A stretch of 64,000 nucleotides of DNA from Drosophila pseudoobscura. Its lineage: Eukaryota; Arthropoda; Insecta; Diptera; Drosophilidae. Position 1 is the first letter of the stretch, and the number at the start of each line of letters is the position of its first letter. Of the stretch, positions 1 to 9,369 are shown piece after piece. The notes beneath the pieces were generated by a model. It made no database searches and was not told the origin of the DNA. It saw only the letters and a program-made list of their open reading frames with translations. The DNA lies in NCBI RefSeq assembly GCF_009870125.1, contig NC_046683.1:16005001-16069000 (forward strand), read 5' to 3'. The translations under genes were made by a program, and so were the position numbers.

Positions 1-392
1 GAGATCCTCAGAGATCCAAAATGTTTGTGATATGATACCCTTAGCAGCTACTCCTTCTCAGTTAGTGTGTGGCAACTTCATGCCTTTTTATAGGTGCAGT
101 CAACTCCTGGTTCCCCCACTCGCGCCCCCCTTTCCTTCTTCTCGTTTGTCTTGTCGTATGTCTTATTTGCCGCATTTTTGACAGCCCCACAGAGGCAGAG
201 GCAGGGGCAGGGGCGCCTGCCACAAAGCTTTGCCCCACCGTGTGCCCCCAACACTCTCTTGGAGATTATGCAAGCGTTTTTGGAATTAGCAAAGCCGAGA
301 GAGAACAAACAAAGAGATATTACAACCACATAGTATATTGTGTGAGACAGAGGAGGAGGGATTGGGGACTGGGACTTGGTGCTTGGGGATCT
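1..392. other. non-coding, downstream of the Pro/Cys-rich gene
   Basis: This stretch lies 3' of the minus-strand gene ending at 393 and should contain its 3' UTR. No AATAAA is visible on the minus strand. Several reading frames are open here, but they only mirror each other in GC-rich sequence and have no start context or recognisable product. Confidence 0.5.
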
Positions 393-1120
393 CTAGCGGC
401 CGTAGTAGGGCGGCGGCACATAGATGGTCACCCGCTTGCCATCCCCCCCACTGCTGTTGTACCGCCCACATGGCGGTGGTCCGTAGTAGGTGTAGGTGCA
501 GACGGTGCAGCAGTTGATTGGCGTGGCCACCACCACCACGGGGGTCTTCTTGTTGGGTGGATAGGGCGGCGGGTAGGGAGGCGGATAGGCAGGCGGATAC
601 CAAGGACGCGGTGGTGGTGGCGGCGGAGGCGGAAGTGGCCGTGGTGGAAGTCCCACTGGAGTGCAGCAAGTCTGTGGCGGAGGGGGTGGTGGCGGCAGCG
701 GCGGTGGGTATGAGGGATTCACAACATAGGTCTCGCAACACCGCTGCTCCTGGAACGCCTCCAGAGTGCAGGGCGACACACAGGAGTTGAAGAGTCCACT
801 AATCCAGTCATAGATAACGCCGAAGGTACGTCCCTGTCGCTGGGTGGTATCGAACGGCCCGAACGCATCTACAGATGTATTCAGAGATCCCGATCCCGAA
901 CCAGATAGTAGGGGCGGAATATCACTTGGCTTCGTGGCGGAAGGCTCCTCCAGGTCCTCCATTCGCGAGGAGTGATTGATGTACACATACTCAAAGTTAT
1001 CGTTGATACTCGTGGAGCTGCTCGAGGCGGAGGAGCTGCTGCCGGAGCTGGTTCTGCTGCCATTGAAAAGAGACGGACGCCAGCGTTGGAGTCGCACCTG
1101 TTGCTGGGCTCGATGTCTTA
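393..1120 (-). CDS. proline/cysteine-rich probable secreted protein, terminal exon; first exon not resolved
   Basis: The frame is open to a TAG at 393-395 and gives about 242 residues. In order it shows a Ser-rich stretch, an acidic segment with YVYINHSS, a Cys-containing block (CVSPC, then RCC), long polyproline runs broken by TCC, then PPAYPPPYPPP and a tail with NCCTVC and a C-terminal PPPYYGR. There are about ten cysteines, mostly as CC pairs, which suggests a disulphide-crosslinked extracellular protein. A pyrimidine-rich tract ending ACCAG (AG at 1122-1121) is a good acceptor and would make the exon start at 1120 in phase 1. A second AG lies at 1105-1104. The same frame stays open to an ATG at 1523 (MYFFLFVVFVC, hydrophobic), but that crosses the poly(A) signal of the gene upstream. 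An ATG at about 1166 is another possible start. I do not recognise the family. The coding exon is likely real; its 5' end is uncertain. Confidence 0.7.
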
Positions 1121-1572
1121 CTGGTACGATTGAAATGGGGAAGGAAGGAAGGAAAGGTTTTTCCATCAGAAATGTATGATTTGATTTAGATTTTAGCCTA
1201 AAAGCAGGCAACACTATTTGAGGAACACAAACAACACTGATACATATGTAGGTGCTCGAAGGAAGATCAGTGGGGGGCCCCCATTCCGGGTCTGGGAATC
1301 TTTTGGTGTGTGTTTTGCAAACAGCTTCCTGTGCTCCAAAACAAGTACACATAAAATTGAGTAACAAAAGTGCAGAGTGATGCTCTAACGCCAAGCCCAA
1401 ACTCAGTGCTCTAGTGCTCAGTGCTGTTGGTGATGTAACATAAACAAATGCATTTTTATTCCAGAGTGCCTTGAGTGAGTGACTTATGGGGCAGACGAAG
1501 ACGACAAAAAGAAAGAAGTACATGTTAAAAAAAAAATGTAATGAGAACTCTCTTTCGAGGAGAGATCTTCAA
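1121..1572 (-). other. intergenic or intron sequence between the two minus-strand genes
   Basis: It contains the 3' UTR of the gene ending at 1573 and the pyrimidine-rich acceptor (CTTCC repeats, 1122-1160) of the downstream gene. I found no convincing signal-peptide exon with a phase-1 donor here. Confidence 0.5.
1454..1459 (-). terminator. poly(A) signal AATAAA for the 1573-4938 gene
   Basis: TTTATT on the plus strand reads AATAAA on the minus strand, 114 nt beyond the TAG at 1573. The spacing is normal for a Drosophila 3' UTR. Confidence 0.55.
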
Positions 1573-4500
1573 CTAACGGCCAAAGAAGCCAAAGCCGCCG
1601 AAGGCGTTGCTGTTGGCATTGGCCCCACCGCCGCCGAAGGCGTTGCTGTTGGCATTGGCCCCACCGCCGCCACCGAAGCCACCGAAGCCACCGAAGCCAT
1701 TGAAGCCACCGCCATTGGCGCCGGCATTTGCTCCACTGCCACCCGGACCGCCGGCACTGGCATTGGCATCGGCATTGGCCGACTGTCCGTTTTGGCTGGT
1801 GGCCGAGGCGCTGCTCGAGGCCGAGTTGCTGACGAAACCGTTGGGGCCGGTCTGGGAGCTCGTCTGGGCATTGGTATTGGCCTCGGCGTTGCCCTGGCCG
1901 CCATTGCCATTGCCCTGGCCGCCATTTCCATTGCCCTGGAAGATCGACTGGCTGCTGGCGTCGCTCGTGACGTCCTGCCGATTGCCCTCCCGCACCACCT
2001 GGGAGTTGGTCTGGGCCGTGTTCGTGGAGGAGCCAAACTGGTTGTTGTTGGTGGCTGTGGAGCCGCTGTTGGAGTCTACGGTTTCCCGGTTGCCCTGCTG
2101 CGTGTGCTTTGTGTTGGCATTGGCGCTGGACGCCTGCTGCTCCCCGGGTTTGAAGTTGAGGGCCTGGCTCTGCGAGTTCTGGGTGTTGTCGAAGCCATCG
2201 GCAGTCTGAGTGTTCATCTGGTTCGTGTTGGCGGAGCTCACCTGGCCGCTACTGCCGTCCTGGGCCAGGTTCGAGCCGATGCTGCTGGAGCCCGTGCTAC
2301 CAGGACTGGCGTGGTTGTTCGTCGAGGCTTGCTGATTGAAGCCGGGTCCACCCTGGGCATTGGCGTGGCCTTGAGCCTGCTGTTGCTGCTCATTCCTGTT
2401 GTTCTTCTTATTGTGATGATGCTGCTCATTCTCGAACTCCGGCTGGCCAAAGTTGTTGAAGCCACCGCCAAACTGGGGCGGCCCAAAGCCAAAGCCGGGA
2501 CCAGCGCCAAACTGACGACGTGGACGATCAAATCCCAAGGGTCCCAGGCCGGCCCCAAAGCCGGGACCGTAACCGCCGCCAGGATAGCCGAAGGGCACGT
2601 ACTGGGCCCGCCTCTTGGGCCGCCTAAAAGCCACCGGCTGCGGCTGTCGCACCACACGCTGCTGGAAGGGACCGCCGTAGGTCTGGCCATTGGTCGCGGC
2701 AGTTCCGCCAAAGCCGGCAGTGTTGGCCGAGGTCTGGCCCCGCCGTGCCTTGCCCACGGCATTCGAGTTTGAGCGGGTGTCAGTGACGGTAACGCCGCCA
2801 TATTGCTGGGTATTCGTCTGGGCGTTGCTGTTCGACTTGGCGCGGGCTCCCTTGCCCTGAGCATTCACCTGGGCCTGCGACAGTGTGTTCGAGTTGGCCA
2901 CATTCCGATCCAGATCCAGGCTGAGGAGTCCGAGACCCAAACGCAGGTCCCCGTCCGCTCCGCGCTGCAGTCCCAGTCCCTGCTGGAGGTTTGTGGGCGA
3001 GAGCGAGGCTCCCAGTCCCAGGTTGCCGATCCTGAACTGATCCGAAATACCCTGGGAGACGGCGCCATTGGCATTGGTCTTGGTGCGGGTCAGGGTGTTG
3101 CCGATCTGCAGGCCTCCAATATCCACGTCGCGGTTCTGGGCCTGGCTTCTGGTCACCGTGCGCTGTCCGTTCTGCTTGGTCACGGCCCGCGAGTTCGACA
3201 GTCCCTGGGTGTACTCCAAATTGTTGCCGAAGTCCACCTGCCGCTCATAGGCGTTCGTATTGGCCTTGGATACGGATCCCTGACGCTGGCGGGGCTGCTG
3301 CTGGTAGGGCTGCTGGTAGGGCTGTTGGTAGACGAGCTGCTGGCGGGGCTGCTGCTGGTAGGGCTGTTGGTAGACGAGCTGCTGGCGGGGCTGCTGCTGG
3401 TAGACCAACTGCTGGGGCTGTGGCTGGAAGCCGAATCCAGCGAACTGCGCCTTGGCTGTGAAGAGAGAAGGAGGAACGTCAGCATCAGTATCAGAATGAG
3501 CGGAAAGTTTCATAATTCCCCCTGACAGCTATCAAAAGTAAATAGATCCCTCCCTGGCTCTATGCATTCGTAATATCTGGAACCCTCCCCTCCACGGGAG
3601 AAAAAAAAAAACTCTCCCAAACTTGCTCCACACGCGTCTGTTTTTTTTTTGTTTTTTCTTCTTTGTCTCTCGTCTGGTTTCTTCTTTTCTACTTTTTGGC
3701 TTAATGTTTCTAATTTGAATATCATTTGGTTTGTTTGATTTTTGCCCAGATTGTTATTCTGTTTTTTTCCAGTTTCTGCTTCGAGTTGGACAGAGGCTCG
3801 GTTCGGGGACAATGGACTCACTGTTCAGCGAAAAGACTATGAGAATGTTCCCTTCTCATAGAACAGAAAGAGATGGCTAGAGTGTTGGCTAGAGAGACTC
3901 CAAAACTGGGGAACGTTCAACTGAAATTGAAACTGGTTCTCTTTATGCTCTCAAGCGTCTCTTCATATAACAGCTTAGATGTCTGCTTAGAAGAGAGTTG
4001 GACTATCTCTCTATTTCTAAGAAATTTTGGTATTAATCTCAATCTCAAGCTACAATCTCAAAGAAATATATTACTATATGCCCCAATTGCCTGCAGATAT
4101 ACGAGTAGACATCCGAGCTTCACTCATTATGATCTTAAACATTCAGAAATCCAGTAATATACCTAACTATTTATAGATCTATAGTAGCAACAGCTTTCCA
4201 TTCATTTAAAGTAATTTCTTTAGCTATTTCTCTGCATCTCCCCATCTCCAATTGTAAGCATCTCAAAATTGAAAAGCATTTGTTTCAATAACCTATTGAT
4301 ATAACTAATGGACTTACTTGTGGATCTATAGCCTTGTTTCATATTATTATTTGAATTTTTTCCACCTATCTATGGATCTATATGTTCTAGGATCTATGTT
4401 CAAAACAGATCTACAAATACAGATTTATGTATGTATCACACTTTCTGCTCTACCTTCAGGCTCTGTCCCTGTCCTCTCCCAATAATTATATCTCATAACG

Positions 4501-4938
4501 AAGGTTCCACAAACATTGGATAGCCGTTAAGCTGGGTAGACATAAGCCTACCCCTTTCTGCCCCTCTTCTTCTGGGGCTTCTTTTTTGGTGGCACTTTCC
4601 TCTGGCCGCACTTATGTGTTGCTGTTGACAATGCATCGCACGTACGCGCAAAATCCAGCGATAATTTTGCAATTATTGCTGTAATAACAAAGCCCAAAGC
4701 CCCCAGTCTGTGTATGTGTCTGTGTGTCAGCATGTCAGTCTCGCCAATCCGTCAGTATGTGTATGTGTGTAGGTGTGTATGTGCGTATCCTGTCATTATC
4801 CTGCCTATGGCCGATGCCAATGCCGTTCTGCTGTTCTGCCTTTCGCCTTTTCCAAAAATATTTACCTTGCGGTTGACAAACTGCCAGCCAGCACACAATT
4901 AATCCAACAAATGCGTGTCGCATCCTCATCCTGGCCAT
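1573..4938 (-). CDS. Gln/Gly/Asn/Ser-rich secreted protein, two exons (1573-3455 and 4866-4938), 651 aa
   Basis: Exon 1 (4938-4866) begins ATGGCCAGG and encodes a signal peptide, MRHAFVGLIVCWLAVCQPQ after a short basic start. It ends at a strong donor (CAAG, then GTAAAT) in phase 1. Exon 2 begins after TTCTCTCTTCACAG at 3456 and supplies the missing two bases, giving PQ-AKA-QFAG with an ideal cleavage site near residue 27. The exons total 1956 nt, exactly 652 codons. Domains: a Gln/Pro/Tyr repeat (about 34-77), a less repetitive block with DIGGLQIGNTLTRTKTNANG and GLGLLSLDLDRN (about 85-300), a Gly/Phe/Pro region with PKRRAQYVPFGYPGGG (about 305-360), an Asn/Gln/Ser region (about 370-560) and a Gly/Ala/Asn C-terminus with repeated NANSNAFGG. 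The composition is silk-, chorion- or cuticle-like. The 1410 bp intron is unusually long compared with the other genes here. The family is not recognised and the matrix role is inferred. Confidence 0.85.
3319..3402 (-). repeat. two identical 42-bp tandem units coding Gln/Pro/Tyr repeats
   Basis: Positions 3319-3360 and 3361-3402 read identically. Each encodes 14 residues of the type QQPRQQLVYQQP. Shorter imperfect copies flank them from 3290 to 3415. The identity at the DNA level suggests recent expansion, so length polymorphism is likely. Confidence 0.9.
3456..4865 (-). other. intron of the Gln/Gly-rich secreted protein gene
   Basis: GTAAAT donor at 4865-4864 and TTCACAG acceptor ending at 3456. 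The interior is AT-rich with a T-rich tract at 3636-3660. No nested gene is supported. An ATG at 3513 is in frame with exon 2 but would give a hydrophilic N-terminus (MKLSAHSD), so I treat it as intronic. Confidence 0.75.
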
Positions 4939-5055
4939 GTATCTCCTCGTGTCCGTATCTTGTATCTCTCTATGGTATGGGTAAGAGGCCGTCTCTCCCT
5001 CACTCTCCAACACTGGCTGGCTAATTTTCCGTTGCCGTTACGAAAACAGCGCACG

Positions 5056-5092
5056 CAATGAGCGCGTTTTTGGCCGCTGGCCGACTTTTATT
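5056..5092 (-). promoter_or_regulatory. TATA-like box and initiator of the 1573-4938 gene
   Basis: On the minus strand AATAAAAG (5092-5085) lies about 32 bp upstream of TCATTG (5061-5056), which matches the arthropod initiator. A start at about 5059 gives a 5' UTR of about 120 nt before the ATG at 4938. The boxes are seen; use as a promoter is inferred. Confidence 0.5.
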
Positions 5093-7790
5093 GTGTCTCT
5101 GCCGAGTGTTTTTGCGGTCTTGTCGTTGTTGAAACGGGTATATGCTCTCCATTCGCTTCAGTATTCGTTGGTGTGTTTGTTGTTAAGTATCTACATACAC
5201 ACACAGCGTGCGGAGATACATGTAGTATCCGTGTATGAGTGCTGTTTTTATTCGGGGATTTTTTTTTTTTCGTTGTTGGTTCACTTGGAGCAGAGCCGAT
5301 GGAGCGCGTGGGGCGACTGTTGCTCGGCGTCGAACGTTTGATAGCGTTCTAAACTCGCTGCCGGTTTGGTAATCGGGCTTTAAACTAATCAACAATTAGC
5401 GCCAGCGTCCGAGTCGTCAACGAATATTGCTTATATGTACATATATTCAATATTCCACAAATTCACGTTTAACTCGTTTCCCCCCCGTTTCAAAAAGACA
5501 TCGAGGGGATGCTATTATAAACAAACATTTTCGATAATCAACTTTATTATTACTATTTTTTTTTTTTTCAAGCTCTTTTTTCCCCCTGAATTTCAATCAG
5601 CTCTGAAGTTTTTGAACCAATATCCAAAATGGATAAATATTCTGTCACTTTTCCATCGAAATTATCATTATTTTAGGGGGGATTTTTGGCTAAGAGAAAG
5701 GCTGTTATCTATTCGAATATATTTGAATCACTTAACAGCCTTGGGGCTGGGAGAAAATTAAATGTCTGCTGAGAATGTCCAGTAAAAAACACAGCATACA
5801 ATCATGAGTGGAGTGAATACCCCAATCATTCACTTACGCGTATATCGTTTTAAAATACATAAGTATTATGTGTTTGGAGATGCTCAACAGCTGATGAATG
5901 TCATCATTTGGGTAGTTCCCATAATCGATTCCCCCACCACATCACCCACCGCCTGCTCACCATCTAAGCGCTGGTTTCGTTTCAGGTAGCTTCCACTTCA
6001 TGGTCAAGATTTTTAAAGTTCGAATTGGCACTGCCCTTGGCGCCGCCTAAAATGCCGCCTAAAATGCCTCCAATGCCTCCAACGCCTCAACGTCAATGTA
6101 CGCCCTGTAGGTCAGTTGAAGCATGAGTTGTGGACCAAACCCGTATGAGGAGCATACCCTATCGCCAATCGCCAGTCGCCAATCTCCAGACCCCCATCTT
6201 CGTTTTGTCAGCTAACAGACAAACAAATAGAAGACCGACCAAAAACCTGCTCAAACTTCGAGCTTATATTTTATTTTTTTATCTATTGACAATAGTGATT
6301 AGCGTTTTTTTTTTTTCGTGAAAGGGGAGGGGGGGGGACTAGCGGGGGAGAATCCACCAAACCTGTCTTCACCAGAACAATTTCTGTGAGCCAAGCAGTT
6401 TCGAACGAATCAGCTCTGTGGATACTTGTTGTGTCTTTAATGGCCCCCCGATGTGTGGATTCCCTTTCATGAATTAATTGAGATTCTAAGACGGAAAAAC
6501 ATCAATATGGGATGTTCAGTCATTATTGCTAATGATGTGAGAGATCCCTTCGATCCGTAGCCCCTTCTGTTCGAGGTAGTTTTTGAGTTTGCAATTCAAA
6601 TATTTTTGCTTGTACACTGAAAGAAAACTCCAGCCAACGGTAACAGCAACAAGGCCAACAAATTGGGTCAATACCCACACACACACACACACACACACGC
6701 ACCGACACAGCACAGCACAGACACTCGCGCAGTCAGGAAAACTTTCGCCAGAGACTGAGAGAGAAGGAGAGATAGACGACGGCGGGGTTCAGTTTGGTGT
6801 TCGATATAAAAAATTGGTTTTTATTGTTATTTCATTTCTACCGTTTATCGGTCTGGCGGCATCTTTACGCTGACGATTCTCTCTCTCTCTATATATATGT
6901 ATATGGATATATACATCTCTTTCTCTCTTTTTCTGCTCCTCCTTTACCACTGAGTGATTTTCCCCCATTTTGGTACTCGCTCTGCTCTGTGGCGCTGCCT
7001 TGAACGCGTGAAATGGAGTAGAAAAATTGTTTTTCTATCAAAGGCAAAATATCGCAGCAAACTCTCCAACATTTTCCCCGTAACCTCATACCACCATCCC
7101 CCCCGCCTCCCTCCAACCCACTATTCCAATCTCTGTCTCTCTCTCTCTCACTCTCCACCAAGTACCATTCCCCCCCCCTATGGCAGTAACAATCGTTGGT
7201 TGTTTGTTGTTGTTGTTGTTTTTTTTTTTTGGTGATATAGTAGCGACTTTTCTCTATCAATTTAATGCCCACAACTTTGCTGGACACGCGGCTTTAACTT
7301 TTTGTGAACTTTGTTGCTGTTGTTGGATGAAGAGGTCACTAGAGTGGGGAAAAAATAGCTGAAGGGCGGAATAGGGTCTGCTGGTTTGGTATTTGGTTTT
7401 TGGCCCGAGATTCGAGATTCGAGGTTTTCTCTACTGCCACTGACGCCACTTGTCCTCTCCAACGATACTGTCTGCTGCTGGCTACCGACTGTGATTTGTG
7501 CTGCTAATTGGAGTTTCATTCGCTCAAGAGAGAGGTACCAGTAGGATTCAGTGCACAGTTAAAGGCACACATATAGCAGAGAGCATACTAGAGGAATTTG
7601 TCAACTACACGGCGCTGCATGTGGCCCACCAGTGTAGTGGAACTTTTGGCAGCGATACGCAAAACTTAAACCCAATTCAATTAAAAGAAAATAAATCACC
7701 CTCCCTGGAGCACCCTGAATCAACTCCTTACACAGAAAGATTCCGATCCGAAGCAGTCCAAGGGCTCGGGCGCACTGCAGCGTCTAGACG
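5093..7790. other. non-coding stretch
   Basis: AT-rich intergenic or intronic DNA with homopolymer T runs (5258-5271, 5560-5570) and a G run at 6329-6338. No ORF here has a good start, composition or motif. The repeated phrase 'aaaatgcc(t/g)cc' at 6050-6075 is a small local duplication. Confidence 0.5.
6676..6698. repeat. (CA)n microsatellite
   Basis: An uninterrupted CA dinucleotide run of 23 bp, followed by a CACAG-type run. Confidence 0.95.
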
Positions 7791-8234
7791 TTACCTTTTT
7801 GACCACCAAAGAGTTGGATCGTCTTGCAACGGCATGCACAGATATTCTCTAGCATCGCCTTTTATTGAATTAAATAGATAATGATCTAGAAATCTAGAAA
7901 TGATCCACACTGCCATCTGTTTAGATTTACTTACTTTTTCACTACATTCTCCTACTACCCTGCTTTTGAAACTACCCCGTTCGGTTCCCTTATAGATCGC
8001 GGATAGCTGTATTGGAATATTGGAACGAGTTGTTATCCAAATATAGCATTTCTTTATTATTTTCCAAGGTTTCAGAGTCCCTGTTTCAAGTCTTTGAATT
8101 GCTTGGAGGTCCCTTGTTTGAACAGATGTAAGATTGCTGCATATCTCAGACCTCAAAGCGTTTAACTTTAGAATTTCTTCGTGTTGTACTGCTAGAATCC
8201 TGTTGCCAGTTTGCGGCTCCATTTCCTTGCTCAT
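7791..8234 (-). CDS. possible small coiled-coil-like protein, 147 aa (weak)
   Basis: An ATG in good context (AAACAATGAGC) opens a 147-residue frame. The first 60 residues look protein-like rather than low-complexity: MSKEMEPQTGNRILAVQHEE, then a Leu/Glu/Gln-rich segment that could form a helix, ending near TLKPWK. The later part is less convincing. The start overlaps the stop of a short upstream frame (MFINQKRAADKG..., stop TGA inside ATGA), and a fair donor (ACAAAA, then GTAAGA) lies just before the ATG, so splicing could exclude it. An ORF of this length is expected a few times by chance in 64 kb. I recognise no domain. Confidence 0.2.
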   Translation of the reverse strand: MSKEMEPQTGNRILAVQHEEILKLNALRSEICSNLTSVQTRDLQAIQRLETGTLKPWKIIKKCYIWITTRSNIPIQLSAIYKGTERGSFKSRVVGECSEKVSKSKQMAVWIISRFLDHYLFNSIKGDAREYLCMPLQDDPTLWWSKR

Positions 8235-8396
8235 TGTTTTCTTACTTTTGTATCTCTCAGATACTTTCCTTTGTCGGCAGCTCTTTTTTGGTTGATGAAC
8301 ATTTTATGATAATTTGTTTTGACAAATTTTTTAAGTTGTAAATTTTGTTTGCACACAAGCACAGAAGATACTCGTACAATTATACTTGCAGACGGA

Positions 8397-8443
8397 GACA
8401 CAGATACAGACACAGCTACAGACACAGATACAGACACAGATAC
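8397..8443. repeat. ACAGAY hexamer minisatellite
   Basis: Tandem imperfect copies of ACAGAT and ACAGAC. A (CA)n run follows separately at 8658-8678. Confidence 0.85.
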
Positions 8444-8657
8444 GTTGTGCATTCAGTGAGCCATATGTTTGTCTAGAGTTGCCACACTTGCATGCAGACA
8501 CAACAGGCACACTCACATATGCTTCCGCTCAGTGTGCTTCCTTGTTCTTGTTCTTGTTCTTCGGGCTGTGAGTGTGTTTGTTTCCAGTTTACTTTTGCCG
8601 CGTCTGCATTGCGTCTTTTGTTATTATTACATTTTCATAAATGCAAAAGATACAGAT

Positions 8658-8678
8658 ACACACACACACACACACACA
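8658..8678. repeat. (AC)n microsatellite
   Basis: An AC dinucleotide run of 21 bp flanked by further CACAGACACA sequence. Confidence 0.95.
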
Positions 8679-9348
8679 AACACAGACACACAAGAACTCG
8701 TTGATAAATTTTGTAAAGTTTTGTCTGCCATGCGGCTCGTTAGCTGCCTCTGTCTCTGTCTCTGTCTGTGCCCCTGGAGCTGGAGGACGAGCTGAGGAGC
8801 TTCTCCACCATGGGTGTCCTTTCTGTGGCTTCACTTGTCCCTCTATCTGTATGCTTGGTTACACAATCACCCTGCGCACCACCACCACTGCAAACCACTC
8901 CTCACTCCGCACTGCTCACCCTAGCCGCTGTCTCTGTTTTATACGCATGAAAAATTGCTTCCCAGTGCAACGTTGAAATAAGATATTTCAATTTTGTATT
9001 GTAATTTCAGAACTTAAAATGTAATTTTTGAACACATAAGGGAGTCCATTGTGTGTAACCCTGCTCTTCCATATCCCTTATCCTCCTTTTTTGTTTGTGG
9101 AAGTAAGCTCTTCCTGCCCGTCCGCCTGCCCGCCTGCCTTCCTGCCTGCCTTTTTTTCTGCCATTTTCTTTCACCATTTTCAACTTGTTCTTCTAACTTC
9201 TTCGCAACTGAAACTGAACTGAACTGAACTGAACGTGGCAACCCTTGCGCAATTGTGTCTGCTCTGTGCGGATAGACGGTTCAATATATAAGCCAGACAG
9301 AGACATCCCTCCCAGAAAGCCTCCGCTGCTCTACCTCCACCCGGTTGT

Positions 9349-9369
9349 GGGGGGGGGGGGGGGGGGGGG
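9349..9369 (+). repeat. poly-G run of 21
   Basis: Twenty-one consecutive G residues, which could form G-quadruplexes and are a likely place for length errors in sequencing or assembly. Confidence 0.9.

Noticed and set aside
1454..1523. ATG at 1523 (MYFFLFVVFVC) as signal peptide of the Pro/Cys-rich gene
   Set aside because: The frame would cross the poly(A) signal of the neighbouring gene and then about 100 residues of non-coding-like composition; no donor in the right phase is seen. Kept only as an alternative.
3456..3513. ATG at 3513 as the start of the Gln-rich protein, and a hydrophobic +1 frame (LILILMLTFLLLSS) just after it
   Set aside because: The in-frame N-terminus is hydrophilic, and the hydrophobic stretch is in another frame behind a stop. 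It is explained by the pyrimidine-rich end of an intron. The exon at 4866-4938 fits in phase and function.
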